Positions 44,027-53,794 of a stretch of 64,000 bases of DNA are shown here, in pieces. Every line of letters begins with the position of its first letter. Position 1 is the stretch's first letter. A model generated the notes under the pieces. The model was not told the DNA's origin. It ran no database searches and was given only the letters and a program-made list of their open reading frames with translations. The DNA is taken from positions 434,001 to 498,000 of the forward strand of contig NZ_BJUZ01000001.1 in the NCBI RefSeq assembly GCF_007988885.1, given 5' to 3'. This stretch comes from Gluconobacter wancherniae NBRC 103581. GTDB lineage: Bacteria > Pseudomonadota > Alphaproteobacteria > Acetobacterales > Acetobacteraceae. Position numbers and translations under genes: made by a program.

Positions 44027-44710
44027 TCAGGCGACTGCTTCCTGGCCTTCGCTCAGCTTTGACAGGGCTTCATCCACAGTGTGGGTTTTACGGGTGGTCT
44101 CATCCAGGACAAAAATTTCGCCCTTGGGGATGTCATAGAACCAACCCTGAATATTGAGCTGGTTTTGGGCAAGAGCGCTGACAACGGCCGGATGCGTCCG
44201 CAGGTGTGCCAGTTGCAGGAGCACGTTTGCTTCTGCCAGCGAGCGGATATCCGCCGGGCCGGCGTCTTCGGCCTTCAGATTGCTGAACGCTGCGCGGGCA
44301 GCTTCAGCGTTCCGCATCCAACTGCGAACTGTCGGCAGATTGGCCAGCTTAGGAGAGTTGAGGTCCATGAGTGCGGACATCGCACCGCAGTTCGAGTGGC
44401 CGCAGATGACAACGTTCTTCACCTTGAGAACGGCCACGGCATACTCGATTGCAGAGGAAACCCCACCAAGCATTTCACCATAAGCAGGGACGATGTTGCC
44501 CACGTTACGGACGATGAAAAGCTCACCAGGCTCCGTCTGGGTAACAAGGCTTGGACTGATGCGGCTGTCCGCACAGGTGATGAACAGAGTGGAAGGAGAC
44601 TGGCTATTGGCCAGGCTTTCAAAAAGTTCAGCGTTTTCTGGATAGACGTCCGTTTCAAATTTACGGACACCGCCCAGAAGTTTCGCCAGAGTATCACGAC
44701 CACAGGCCAT
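44027..44710 (-). CDS. can: Beta-class carbonic anhydrase
   Basis: Interconverts CO2 and bicarbonate with a zinc. 227 residues. Zinc ligands CADSRIS (Cys and Asp/Arg dyad, about residue 46) and CGHSNCGAM (His and Cys, about 105), with PGELFIVRNVGNIVP between. The GGAGAACGAC ribosome site precedes the ATG. It is upstream of the secreted EEP protein with an overlap or small gap. Confidence 0.93.
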   Translation of the reverse strand: MACGRDTLAKLLGGVRKFETDVYPENAELFESLANSQSPSTLFITCADSRISPSLVTQTEPGELFIVRNVGNIVPAYGEMLGGVSSAIEYAVAVLKVKNVVICGHSNCGAMSALMDLNSPKLANLPTVRSWMRNAEAARAAFSNLKAEDAGPADIRSLAEANVLLQLAHLRTHPAVVSALAQNQLNIQGWFYDIPKGEIFVLDETTRKTHTVDEALSKLSEGQEAVA

Positions 44711-44759
44711 GTCGTTCTCCTTTTCTAGACTTACCGGGCAGTTAGATGTGTTTTGTTAG

Positions 44760-44805
44760 GGCAGGTAAAGAATGATTCTTACAGTATCATTCTTTGTTAC
44801 CTGCC
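44760..44805. other. Large hairpin between can and alaS
   Basis: Left arm 44760-44776 pairs with 44786-44805 in a 17-bp stem with a three-base bulge and a 9-base loop. It lies 50 bases upstream of the can start and 22 bases downstream of the alaS stop (both minus strand). T-run absent, so terminator function is uncertain; control of can is another possibility. Confidence 0.5.
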
Positions 44806-44826
44806 TGACAAGTGTTGACGCACTCT

Positions 44827-47463
44827 TCAAAGATTAGCGAGACGCTCTCTCAGCATCACAAACACTGCGTCGGTATTGGCGTCCGGGCCGCCGGCCTGAG
44901 CCATATCCGGGCGTCCACCACCGCCTTTTCCTCCCATGATTTCAGCTGCAGCCCGAACGAGCGGAACTGCGTCAATTCGAGCCGTCAGGTCCTTGGTCAC
45001 GGAAATGACGATGCTGCCACGGCCGTCTGCATTGGACACCAGAGCAACCACCCCGGATCCGATCTGCTGGCCGATACTCTCTGCAAGACCCTTCAGTTCA
45101 CGTGGGCTGACATCGCCCAGATCCCGTGCTGACAGTGTGATGCCGTTGACGGTTTCGGTGGTCCCGGTGCCTTCGCCCGTAGCGAGCTTACGTTGCAGGT
45201 CTGAGACCTGTGAGGTTAAGGACTTACGCTCTTCGAGTAGGGCAGAAACGCGGGCCAGGGCATCCGAAGCAGGGACCTTCAACAGGTCCGCGATCTGCCG
45301 GAGACGTGCTTCCGTATCTAGAGCCAGTGCATCTGCGGCAAGGCCGCAGACAGCTTCAATGCGCCGCACGCCCGCAGAAACACCGCTTTCGGAAACGATC
45401 CGGAAGGGCCCGATCTCACCAAGGCGGGTCACATGGGTGCCGCCGCACAGTTCAATCGAATAAGCCATGCGCCCTTCGGTTCCGGTACCCATCGAAACGA
45501 CACGGACTTCATCGCCATATTTCTCGCCGAACAGTGCCATGGCACCCTCGGCGATGGCTTCTTCCTGCGTCAAAAGGCGGGTTTCGACGGAGCTGTTCTC
45601 GCGGATCCGCGCATTGACCTCCGCTTCTACGGAAGCCAGTTCTGCGTCTGTAAGGGGGCGTGGCTGGCTGATGTCAAAGCGCAGGCGTTCTGGGGCGTTC
45701 AGGCTGCCCTTCTGTGTCACATGCGTGCCAATCTGACGGCGCAGCGCCTCATGGAGCAGATGCGTGGCTGAGTGGTGTCCACGGATTGCCGTGCGGCGTT
45801 CGTGATCGATCTCTGCATGAACGGCCATGCCGGGCTTCAGTATGCCCTCCACGACCCGCCCGTAATGCACGATTAGGTCGCCGTTGCGCTTCTGGGTATC
45901 GGTAATTTCGACGCGCACTCCGGGTGCCGCCAATGTACCGTGATCACCAACCTGTCCACCGCTTTCACCATAAAAAGGTGTCTGGTTCAGCAGGATGGCG
46001 ACTTGCTCACCAGCCGGGGCTTCGGCCAGTTCATCGTTTCCACGGAAGATGGCCTGAACTTCGGCGTCCGCCTGTTCTGAGACATACCCCAGAAACTCGG
46101 TTGGGCCATGGCGGTCACGGGCATCAAACCATACGGTCTCGGCTGCGGTATCACCTGAGCCCACCCATGCCGCGCGGGCGCGCTTGCGCTGCTCCGACAT
46201 TGCGGTTTCGAATCCGGTTTCGTCTACCGTACGTCCCTGTTCGCGTAGGGCATCCTGGGTCAGATCAAGAGGGAAGCCAAATGTGTCGTAAAGCTTGAAT
46301 GCTACATCGCCGGGGAGAGCCTCCTTGTCGCCAAGGCGTGAAACTTCCTCGCCGAGCAGGGAGAGGCCTCTTTCCAGAAGCGCGGTGAAGCGCTCTTCCT
46401 CGCCTTTCATGGTGCCCGCGATCAGGGGCTGGTGCTGGACGAGCTCTGGATATGCAGCGCCCATCTGGCGGATCAGGGCAGGAAGGAGGCGATAGAACAC
46501 TGGCTCCTTGGCACCCATGATGTGTAGATGGCGCATGGCACGGCGCATGATGCGGCGCAGCACGTATCCGCGTCCGTCCTTGGCAGGGAGAACGCCGTCT
46601 GCAATCAGGAATGCTGCCGAACGCAGGTGATCGGCAACAACGCGATGGCTGGATTTGAACGGGCCGTCGGGATCCTGATTGAGTGCATCAGCAGATGCCT
46701 CGATCAGTGCGCGCATCGTGTCCGTGTCATAGTTGTCTCGCTTACCCTGCATGATGGCAGCGAAGCGCTCCAGGCCCATTCCGGTATCGATCGAGGGGCG
46801 GGGCAGCAGATCGCGGGAACCATCTGGCTGGTCGAGGAACTGCATGAACACGAGGTTCCAGATCTCGACGAAGCGGTCTCCGTCTTCATCGGGACTGCCA
46901 GGGGGGCCGCCAAATACGCTATCGCCGTGGTCGTAGAATATTTCCGAGCACGGGCCGCAGGGGCCGGTGTCGCCCATGCGCCAGAAATTGTCGGAGGTGG
47001 GGATGCGGATGATCCGGTCGTCCGACAGGCCCGCAATCTTGCGCCACAATTCGGCAGCTTCTTCATCGTCGGCATAGACCGTCGCGAGGAGTTTCTCTTT
47101 TGGTAGAGCGAAATTCTTTGTCAGGAGTGTCCAGGCAAATTCGATCGCATCAGGCTTGAAGTAGTCCCCGAAACTGAAATTGCCCATCATTTCGAAGAAC
47201 GTATGATGGCGTGCCGTATAGCCGACGTTATCGAGGTCGTTGTGTTTGCCTCCGGCCCGGACAACCTTCTGCGCAGTTGTTGCGCGTGTATAGGGGCGGG
47301 TTTCCTGGCCGGTGAAGACGTTCTTGAACGGAACCATGCCCGCGTTCGTGAACAGCAGTGTTGGGTCGTTCTGCGGCACCAGTGAGGCCGAGGGAACAAT
47401 ACGATGGCCTTTGGATCCGAAATATTCGAGGAAGGCCGAACGGATATCGTTTGTGCTGGTCAT
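44827..47463 (-). CDS. alaS: Alanyl-tRNA synthetase
   Basis: Class II synthetase with editing domain, 878 residues. N-terminal [25 protein letters not shown], aminoacylation core with [12 protein letters not shown], the editing/zinc motif [13 protein letters not shown] (HxxxH) and CGGTHV near residue 665, and a C-terminal DHH-like oligomerisation domain [16 protein letters not shown]. Starts with ATG 47463; its 3' end precedes the hairpin at 44760-44805. Confidence 0.97.
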   Translation of the reverse strand: MTSTNDIRSAFLEYFGSKGHRIVPSASLVPQNDPTLLFTNAGMVPFKNVFTGQETRPYTRATTAQKVVRAGGKHNDLDNVGYTARHHTFFEMMGNFSFGDYFKPDAIEFAWTLLTKNFALPKEKLLATVYADDEEAAELWRKIAGLSDDRIIRIPTSDNFWRMGDTGPCGPCSEIFYDHGDSVFGGPPGSPDEDGDRFVEIWNLVFMQFLDQPDGSRDLLPRPSIDTGMGLERFAAIMQGKRDNYDTDTMRALIEASADALNQDPDGPFKSSHRVVADHLRSAAFLIADGVLPAKDGRGYVLRRIMRRAMRHLHIMGAKEPVFYRLLPALIRQMGAAYPELVQHQPLIAGTMKGEEERFTALLERGLSLLGEEVSRLGDKEALPGDVAFKLYDTFGFPLDLTQDALREQGRTVDETGFETAMSEQRKRARAAWVGSGDTAAETVWFDARDRHGPTEFLGYVSEQADAEVQAIFRGNDELAEAPAGEQVAILLNQTPFYGESGGQVGDHGTLAAPGVRVEITDTQKRNGDLIVHYGRVVEGILKPGMAVHAEIDHERRTAIRGHHSATHLLHEALRRQIGTHVTQKGSLNAPERLRFDISQPRPLTDAELASVEAEVNARIRENSSVETRLLTQEEAIAEGAMALFGEKYGDEVRVVSMGTGTEGRMAYSIELCGGTHVTRLGEIGPFRIVSESGVSAGVRRIEAVCGLAADALALDTEARLRQIADLLKVPASDALARVSALLEERKSLTSQVSDLQRKLATGEGTGTTETVNGITLSARDLGDVSPRELKGLAESIGQQIGSGVVALVSNADGRGSIVISVTKDLTARIDAVPLVRAAAEIMGGKGGGGRPDMAQAGGPDANTDAVFVMLRERLANL

Positions 47464-47550
47464 GGCGGTGCGCGTCTGGTTCCGAACGAATGAACAGGGG
47501 AAGTTGCTCCTCTCCCTAGAACATTGTTCGACGCTTGGAAATGCAGGCCT

Positions 47551-48114
47551 TCAAGGCTCGTGGTCGAACGGTACTCTCGTGTGCTTTTGCAGTTCCACGA
47601 CATCTGGCTCAGGCGGGAGCAGCTCGTTTGGTGATCCGGGTATTTCGACAGCCATCTGCATGAGTTCCAGTGGGGTTTCTGGTGTTTTTTCCTTGAAAAC
47701 CAGTCGACGGGAAAGATTGAAGTTTGCCACCATGCCGCAGATCGCCCCCGCTATCAGCGCCGTGACCGGATAGGCTCTGGTAAAAGAAAGGATTGCGTAG
47801 AGCACGAACACGGTGCCGCGATTAAGAAAAAAGCCAAAAGCATTTGCGAGCAGGAACCGGAGCCATTGCAGGACAAGGTGCTGATTGGAAGATGCTGTCA
47901 GCCTGAAGGTCCAGAGGCGGTTGAGCGCCCAGTTGCTGGTTGCCGCGATAAAATATGCACCAAGCGTTGCCGCGATAAGGCCCAGCGATGGCCTAAGGAG
48001 TTCCAGAGAGCCCCAGTCAACCAGTAGGCCAGAGGCGCCGACTATTCCAAAACGAATAAACTGGTCGATGATTTGGGGGCGGGAGCGTGGATAAAAGATG
48101 CGGCTGCGTTGCAC
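47551..48114 (-). CDS. GtrA family membrane protein
   Basis: Four-helix membrane protein of 187 residues (helices within FIRFGIVGASGLLVDWGSLELL, LGAYFIAATSNWALNRLWTF, LLANAFGFFLNRGTVFVLYAI, ALIAGAICGMVANFNLSRRLVF). GtrA proteins are thought to move lipid-linked sugars across the membrane for glycosylation of O-antigen or cell wall. Start GTG 48114 (after CGAGG) is chosen because the longer frame begins at GTG 48189, directly after the ompA terminator with no ribosome site. Hydrophilic C-tail of about 45 residues. No glycosyltransferase partner is adjacent. Confidence 0.8.
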   Translation of the reverse strand: MQRSRIFYPRSRPQIIDQFIRFGIVGASGLLVDWGSLELLRPSLGLIAATLGAYFIAATSNWALNRLWTFRLTASSNQHLVLQWLRFLLANAFGFFLNRGTVFVLYAILSFTRAYPVTALIAGAICGMVANFNLSRRLVFKEKTPETPLELMQMAVEIPGSPNELLPPEPDVVELQKHTRVPFDHEP

Positions 48115-48190
48115 GATGGCCTCGGAACTTGGGGAATTTCTGGCCCGGAGGGGATGTTCGTAGAACGAAACCGGCCTGATGGCACTCACA

Positions 48191-48221
48191 AAGAAAAAGG
48201 GCGCCCCGAAGGACGCCCTTT
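48191..48221 (-). terminator. Intrinsic terminator of the OmpA-family gene
   Basis: AAAGGGCG (48196-48203) and CGCCCTTT (48214-48221) form the stem with a ten-base loop; on the minus strand a T-rich run (48198-48194) follows. Lies 46 bases after the porin stop. Confidence 0.82.
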
Positions 48222-48266
48222 CCTGAAACCGTAAATCCGAAGATTCCGGCGTCTGATCAGACTGAA

Positions 48267-49412
48267 TTACTTCAGGATGATCTCGACGCGACGGTTCTGC
48301 GGCTCGCGGGTGTTCGGGCCGGTCGGGACCAGCGGGTGCTGTTCGCCGTAACCATGGATGTCGATGGCAGCAGCCGGGACACCATCACGGATCAGTTCGG
48401 CCTTCACGCTGTTAGCGCGACGGATGGACAGGTTCATGTTGTATGCCTGGCCACGTGCGCCCGGGTGTGCTGCGGAGTTATCAGCATAACCGTTGACTTC
48501 GATGCGCGTCGTCTGGACGTGCGTGGAAGCCTGTGCAGCCTGTGCAACGATCTCGCGAGCGCGACCGGTCAGGTTGGACTTGTCCCAGTCGAAGAACACG
48601 AGGTACGTGCGAGCAGGGGTCGGTGCTGGCGGCACGATGACCGGAGCCGGCGGCGGCGGCGGCGGAGCTGTGTCGAACGCATAACGCAGGCTCAGGATGA
48701 ACTGGTGCGAGAAGCGCTGATCAAAGTTCACGTTGCCCTTGTGCAGGCCCGAACCGTTTCCGTTCCAGGACGTGGAACGGTATGCGCCGTTGCTGAACGT
48801 CTGGCCGATGAAGCGGTATTCGGTCGTGATTGCAAGGCCAGGGACATTCGGGATGTCATAGGCTGCACCGACGATGCCCTGGTAAGCGAAGCTACCCTGG
48901 GTGCCACCAAGGCGGTTAACCGCATTGTTGGAGTAGGTCGTCGTGATCGGGTTGTAGTGCTGCCACAGGTAACCTGCACCGATACCAACGAACGGCGTGA
49001 CAGGAACGTTCAGGCCGAAATTGGCGAGATCGATGTCATACAGGCCGTTGATGAAGCCACCGTATGCCTGGTCGGAACCCTTTGTGGAGCCCGGCGCAGC
49101 GGTAGGCGTGCGGTGGTTGATCTGGGAGTAGTTATATACGCCCTCGATCTCAGCGCGGAAGCCGTTGCCGAAGCCCCAACCGAACGAACCGAAGCCCGTG
49201 AAACCGTCCTTATGACGGTAGCGTGAGCTGCTCGCGTTGTTGCTTGTGGTGCCATCGGCCTGCGAGGTCGGGGAGAAGCGACCGTGCTGCTGCTGAACCA
49301 GGTTATAACCACCACCCAGATCGATGTAAGGGCCAGTGATTGTGCTGGCCATGGCGAGCGACGGTGCGGCGACCATCGATGTCATGGCAAGGAGTGCCGT
49401 GCGGAGACGCAT
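48267..49412 (-). CDS. OmpA-family outer membrane protein
   Basis: 381 residues. Signal peptide (about 22 residues, MRLRTALLAMTSMVAAPSLAMA), then an N-terminal beta-barrel of about eight strands (GPYIDLGGGYN, GFTGFGSFGWGFGNGFRAEIEG, FINGLYDIDL), a Pro-rich hinge (PPPPPPAPVIVPPAPTP) and a C-terminal peptidoglycan-binding OmpA domain (about 265-381: YLVFFDWDKSNLT, NGYADNS, NMNLSIRRANSVKAELI, REPQNRRVEIIL). The ATG has GAGGA upstream; the 297-base gap before it likely holds a strong promoter. Probably a major surface protein. Confidence 0.93.
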   Translation of the reverse strand: MRLRTALLAMTSMVAAPSLAMASTITGPYIDLGGGYNLVQQQHGRFSPTSQADGTTSNNASSSRYRHKDGFTGFGSFGWGFGNGFRAEIEGVYNYSQINHRTPTAAPGSTKGSDQAYGGFINGLYDIDLANFGLNVPVTPFVGIGAGYLWQHYNPITTTYSNNAVNRLGGTQGSFAYQGIVGAAYDIPNVPGLAITTEYRFIGQTFSNGAYRSTSWNGNGSGLHKGNVNFDQRFSHQFILSLRYAFDTAPPPPPPAPVIVPPAPTPARTYLVFFDWDKSNLTGRAREIVAQAAQASTHVQTTRIEVNGYADNSAAHPGARGQAYNMNLSIRRANSVKAELIRDGVPAAAIDIHGYGEQHPLVPTGPNTREPQNRRVEIILK

Positions 49413-49709
49413 GTTTTCGTCCTCTTAGTGACTAACGTTCGAGCCGAAGGAAAGAATGCTCTGACCAACGGACCCAGCGCGATGCATAAGCGCATATAGA
49501 TCGCTGAGTTCCCCTCCACAAAGGTAGTTAGGGGCTCCGCAATCTATTCGGAGGGATAAGAGTGATAAAAATATCACAATCCGTTCCGTTCGATTCACGA
49601 TCTACGCCTCGCGTCTCCGCTGCATTAGCGGAATGGAAGACCGGACGCCATAGGGTGCGGGTATTAAATATACGGTAATCAGCAGTGATATATCAAATAG
49701 TGTGACAAA
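49413..49709. other. Intergenic region between ompA and aroKB
   Basis: 297 bases between the porin and aroKB, both on the minus strand. Includes the 5' leader of the porin. No open reading frame with a ribosome site was found; no convincing terminator of aroKB was seen, though an A/T-rich stretch near 49560-49690 is present. Confidence 0.35.
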
Positions 49710-51407
49710 TCAGCCGCTACATCCTTCGTCTAACAAAAGCTCACGAACAGTATCCATTGGTACGTTACGGCTTGTGAAGGCCTGTCCGATGCCGCGCAAC
49801 AACACAAAACTGATGAGTCCATCACGCATTTTCTTGTCGTGGCTCATATGGGCCAGTAGTGCTGCAGCTGAGAACGGTGTTTCGAACCAGTCAAACCCTG
49901 CCGGCATCGCGAGTTTCCGCAAATGTGCGTCCACGCGCTCAAGATCTGCAACCGGAGCCAGTCCAAGCCTTACAGAAAGCGCCGTTGCGAGGTGCAACCC
50001 GATGGAAACTGCTTCTCCGTGCAGGAGTCTTCCATCGTAGCCCAGTTCCGCTTCCAGCGCGTGGGCGAACGTATGGCCTAAGTTCAGAAGTGCCCGGCCA
50101 CCCTGTTTTGCCTGTTCGCGTTCGTCTGCGGCAACGACGGCTGCCTTGAAAACACAAGCTTTCTGCACTGCATCAACAAGTGCGGCGGGATCTCCATCAA
50201 GAACGTCCGCGCCATGTGCTTCGCACCATGCAAAGAGTTCCGGGTCCGAGATCATTCCCGATTTGACGATTTCTGCATAACCAGCAATGCGCTGGCGTCG
50301 GGGCAGGGTTGCAAGTGCTGAACTGTCTGCAAGTACCGCAATAGGTTGGTGGAACGCGCCAATCAGATTCTTGCCGCTGGGTGCATTGATTCCCGTCTTG
50401 CCGCCTACGGAACTATCCACCTGCGACAGGAGCGTTGTTGGGATCTGCACGAACGGCAACCCACGTAACGCAGTTGCGGCGACGAAACCGGCCAGATCAC
50501 CAACCACGCCACCACCAAGTGCCACAATCGTGGTTCCTCGCTCGATGCCCAGTTCGAGAAGCTGCGTCATGACCTGCGCATAGCAGGTGAGGGATTTGCT
50601 CTCCTCGCCACCTGCGACTGCGATCACATCGGCCTGGATACCTGTCTCGGCAAAGGAATTCAGAAGGCGCGGGAGATGAAGTTCCGCAACGATATTGTCT
50701 GTTACGACGACGACGCGTTTTTGTGGCAGGTGCGGTGCAAGCCAGGCGCCAGCACGGGAAATGAGATCAGGTCCGATCAGAACATCGTAGTGATGTGACG
50801 CGAGCGTCACGGGGACTGTCAGTGGCTTTTGTAGTTCACTGAGTGCTTCCTGTACGCGACGCACGCCCTGTTCCACGGTTTCATCTCCACAATCGATAAT
50901 GACGTCTGCCTCGGCATAGACGGGGTAGCGAAGTCCCACCAGCCGACTCATGATTTCCTTCGGGTCACCTTGTGCGAGCAATGGTCGCCCACCTCTGCCA
51001 TGGACGCGCTTGAGCAGGACATGAACCGGCGCCCTTAACCAGAGGGAGCATGCATGCATGCGCACCAACCTGCGTGTTTCAGCATCCATCCATGCGCCGC
51101 CGCCTGTCGCCAGAATACATGGTGGCCCCTGCAGGAGTCTCTTGATGACCCTGCGTTCACCCGCCCGGAAGGCATTTTCGCCGTGGCGTGCGAAGATCTC
51201 CGATATCGTGCACCCGGCGGCACGTTCAATCTCTGCATCCGCATCAACGAAGGGGATGCCGTAAATCTGCGCCAGTCTTCGGCCGACGGTGGTTTTCCCC
51301 ACGCCCATCATGCCGATCAGCACAAGGATTCCCGAAGGTCCTACACCTGAGGGCAGGGCGGCTGCAGGCATGGAAACAGAAGTGGGGTTGGATGGTAGGC
51401 GTGACAT
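49710..51407 (-). CDS. aroKB: Fused shikimate kinase - 3-dehydroquinate synthase
   Basis: 565-residue bifunctional protein of the shikimate pathway. N-terminal shikimate kinase (about 1-195): P-loop GMMGVGKTTVGRRL, FVDADAEIE, FRAGERRVI and ATGGGAW (shikimate binding), and GRGGRPLL lid. C-terminal 3-dehydroquinate synthase (about 200-565): GGEESK (NAD), ALGGGVVGDLAGFVAAT, DSSVGGKTGIN, GYAEIVKSG, and NLGHTFAHALE plus GEAVSIGL (metal ligands). The two enzymes are separate neighbouring genes (aroK, aroB) in most bacteria; here one frame has no stop between. Order kinase-synthase matches the gene order aroK-aroB. Confidence 0.95.
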   Translation of the reverse strand: MSRLPSNPTSVSMPAAALPSGVGPSGILVLIGMMGVGKTTVGRRLAQIYGIPFVDADAEIERAAGCTISEIFARHGENAFRAGERRVIKRLLQGPPCILATGGGAWMDAETRRLVRMHACSLWLRAPVHVLLKRVHGRGGRPLLAQGDPKEIMSRLVGLRYPVYAEADVIIDCGDETVEQGVRRVQEALSELQKPLTVPVTLASHHYDVLIGPDLISRAGAWLAPHLPQKRVVVVTDNIVAELHLPRLLNSFAETGIQADVIAVAGGEESKSLTCYAQVMTQLLELGIERGTTIVALGGGVVGDLAGFVAATALRGLPFVQIPTTLLSQVDSSVGGKTGINAPSGKNLIGAFHQPIAVLADSSALATLPRRQRIAGYAEIVKSGMISDPELFAWCEAHGADVLDGDPAALVDAVQKACVFKAAVVAADEREQAKQGGRALLNLGHTFAHALEAELGYDGRLLHGEAVSIGLHLATALSVRLGLAPVADLERVDAHLRKLAMPAGFDWFETPFSAAALLAHMSHDKKMRDGLISFVLLRGIGQAFTSRNVPMDTVRELLLDEGCSG

Positions 51408-51468
51408 ACACCGCTACGTATCATAGGAGAGCAGTTGCGTCCTGCTCACACTTCGAGATCCATTCGCA

Positions 51469-51837
51469 ATGTCCAGATCTGACCGTTCCCTGCCTCGTCT
51501 TCCCCTGATTGCGGGGATCGTCATCCTGTTGCTGGTTCTGGCGCTGGGGGGTGGTTTCCTGCGTCTTGGCATGAATGCCGTGCCCCCTGAACAGACCAAT
51601 GTTCATAAGGTGCTTCCGGCTTCCGCATTTGCTTCGGCTCCCCCGAGCAGCACAGCCGCATCAGCGCCTCTGCCTGCAATGCCGCCCGTGCCGACGATGC
51701 CTGCACCGGGAACTGTTGCTACTCCGGCTGCTGCACCTGCGGCGACACCTGTTCCCCAGAGCGCCACGCCGCTTCCGACAATGCCTGCACCGCGCGCCGC
51801 CCCCACGCAGTTGCCTGCTTCCACGCCTGCGCATTGA
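51469..51837 (+). CDS. Membrane-anchored Pro/Ala-rich protein
   Basis: 122 residues: short basic N-terminus, one membrane helix (LPLIAGIVILLLVLALGGGFLRLG), then a Pro/Ala/Thr-rich low-complexity periplasmic tail (PLPAMPPVPTMPAPG). A simple inner-membrane anchor with an unfolded tail; function unknown. Lies 61 bases from the divergent aroKB start and 24 bases upstream of the recombinase, probably co-transcribed. Confidence 0.65.
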   Translation: MSRSDRSLPRLPLIAGIVILLLVLALGGGFLRLGMNAVPPEQTNVHKVLPASAFASAPPSSTAASAPLPAMPPVPTMPAPGTVATPAAAPAATPVPQSATPLPTMPAPRAAPTQLPASTPAH

Positions 51838-51861
51838 TCCACGCCTTCGAGATCCCGTCTG

Positions 51862-52767
51862 ATGGACAGGCATGTTGAAGCGTTTCTGGAGATGCTCGCT
51901 GCTGAACGTGGTGCAGCGCTTCGGACGCGGATGGCCTACACGGCGGATCTCGCTGATTTTGCTCTGGTGTGCGCTCCTGTTGCCCTGAAGGATGTCACTT
52001 CCGGGCAGGTGCGGGCTTATTTCACGATGCTTTCGCAGGCTGGACTTTCAGCCCGGACAGCCGCTCGCAGATTGTCTTGTCTGCGCCAGTTTTACCGCTT
52101 TCTAATGCTCGAATCGATTCGGGCAGATGATCCGACAGAGCGGCAATCTTCCCCTGCCATACCATCCTCATTGCCGCGCCCTCTTGATGAGGCGGAAATC
52201 CGTAGCCTTCTGGAGGAGGGAACGCGCGGTCATGAAGATGAGCGCCGGGATATTCTGTCTCGTGCTGCGCTGGAGCTTCTTTACACAACCGGGCTGCGCA
52301 TATCGGAACTGCTGTCTCTGCCCGTAACCTGTGTTCAGGTCAGGGGGCCCATGTTGATGGTTCGGGGTAAGGGAGGGCGAGAGAGGCTGGTGCCGCTCTC
52401 GCAGTCCGCGCGTGCGGCTGCTGAGGCTTTGGCTCATTATGATCGAGACCGCGGGAGCCTGTATCTTTTTCCCGGCCGAAACCCTGACAAACCTTTGACA
52501 CGGCAGGGATTCGATAAAATCCTTCTGGCCTGCGCGCTTAAGGCCGGTGTTGATCCTGAGCGGGTCAGCCCACATGTGCTGAGGCACTCTTTCGCAAGCC
52601 ATCTTCTGGCGCATGGCGCTGATCTGCGCGCTCTTCAGATGCTGTTGGGGCATGCGGATATTGCAACCACGCAGATTTACACGCAGGTGATGGCAGAGCG
52701 TTTGCGCCAGTTGGTGAGCGAACATCACCCTCTTGCACAGGCTGGGAAGATCATTCCGACAGGGTGA
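51862..52767 (+). CDS. xerD: Tyrosine recombinase of the XerC/XerD type
   Basis: 301 residues. N-terminal SAM-like core-binding domain (VEAFLEMLAAERGAALRTRMAYTADL) and catalytic domain with the five residues: Arg in TTGLRISELL, Lys in VRGKGGRERLVPL, His-x-x-Arg in HVLRHSFASHLL, His in LGHADIATTQIY and the Tyr nucleophile in QIYTQV. Resolves chromosome dimers at dif. The lack of phage or IS context and the length fit Xer. XerD versus XerC is an educated guess; the neighbour accA is a common XerD neighbour in alphaproteobacteria. Confidence 0.87.
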   Translation: MDRHVEAFLEMLAAERGAALRTRMAYTADLADFALVCAPVALKDVTSGQVRAYFTMLSQAGLSARTAARRLSCLRQFYRFLMLESIRADDPTERQSSPAIPSSLPRPLDEAEIRSLLEEGTRGHEDERRDILSRAALELLYTTGLRISELLSLPVTCVQVRGPMLMVRGKGGRERLVPLSQSARAAAEALAHYDRDRGSLYLFPGRNPDKPLTRQGFDKILLACALKAGVDPERVSPHVLRHSFASHLLAHGADLRALQMLLGHADIATTQIYTQVMAERLRQLVSEHHPLAQAGKIIPTG

Positions 52768-52815
52768 GGCTTCGGGGGGCTGTTTCCCGCCGCGTGGGCG
52801 TGCTATCGGGCGGCC

Positions 52816-53790
52816 ATGCGCCAATTCCTAGATTTTGAGAAGTCGGTCGCCGAACTCGAGACCAAGATCGACGAACTCCGCCAGATGGGTAGCCAGGGTA
52901 CAGACCCCGGCACCAGCGGCATCAATATCGATGACGAAATTGCCCGTCTGTCCGAGAAGGCCGACAAGCAGCTTCGCACAACATACGCCAAGCTGACGCC
53001 GCTGCAGAAAGTGCAGGTGGCCCGTCATGCCCAGCGCCCGAAGGCAATGGATTACATCCATCAGCTGACGACCGAATACACGCCATTGGCGGGTGATCGC
53101 GCGTTTGGCGAGGATCAGGCCATGGTCGGTGGTCTTGCACGCTTTCGCGGCGAGCCAGTGGTGGTGATCGGGACCGAGCGTGGTTTCGATACCGAGACCC
53201 GCCTACGCCATAATTTTGGCATGGCTCGCCCGGAAGGCTATCGCAAGGCACAGCGTCTGGTCGAAATGGCTGGACGGTTTGGCCTGCCAGTTCTGACGTT
53301 CATCGATACGGCCGGTGCTTGGCCTGGAATCGATGCGGAAGCTCGTGGGCAGGCTGAGGCCATTGCCCGTTCAATTGACGTTTGCCTTCAGGCCCCCGTG
53401 CCTGTCGTGGCGACCGTGATTGGAGAGGGCGGATCTGGTGGCGCGATTGCCATCGGTGCGGGTGACCGTATTCTGATGCTTGAACACTCGATTTATTCGG
53501 TCATTTCCCCCGAGGCCGCAGCTTCCATTCTTTGGCGCGACCCCAAGCTGGCTCCTGCCGCCGCCGAAGCCCTGAAGCTTACGGCTCAGGATCTGCAGGG
53601 GCTCGGTCTGATCGACCGTGTCGTTGCGGAGCCCATCGGTGGTGCACAGCGTGCTCCTGAAGAGGCTGTGGCGGCTGTTGGTAATGCCATTGCTGAGGAA
53701 CTGGTTCCGCTGCGTGCCCTGACGGCCGCAGCCATCGTCCAGAAACGCCGGGACAAGTTTCTGGCAATGACACGCGGCGCATTGAACTGA
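52816..53790 (+). CDS. accA: Acetyl-CoA carboxylase carboxyltransferase subunit alpha
   Basis: First step of fatty-acid synthesis, with AccD. 324 residues. [20 protein letters not shown] coiled-coil entry, [36 protein letters not shown]-type core [63 protein letters not shown]. Start ATG 52816 matches the family N-terminus. Convergent with cinA, stops 5 bases apart. Confidence 0.97.
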   Translation: MRQFLDFEKSVAELETKIDELRQMGSQGTDPGTSGINIDDEIARLSEKADKQLRTTYAKLTPLQKVQVARHAQRPKAMDYIHQLTTEYTPLAGDRAFGEDQAMVGGLARFRGEPVVVIGTERGFDTETRLRHNFGMARPEGYRKAQRLVEMAGRFGLPVLTFIDTAGAWPGIDAEARGQAEAIARSIDVCLQAPVPVVATVIGEGGSGGAIAIGAGDRILMLEHSIYSVISPEAAASILWRDPKLAPAAAEALKLTAQDLQGLGLIDRVVAEPIGGAQRAPEEAVAAVGNAIAEELVPLRALTAAAIVQKRRDKFLAMTRGALN

Positions 53791-53794
53791 ATGT

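Noticed and set aside
51862-52767. Tyrosine recombinase as evidence of a mobile element
   Set aside because: Length, residues and the accA neighbour fit housekeeping Xer; no attachment repeats, cargo or phage genes flank it.
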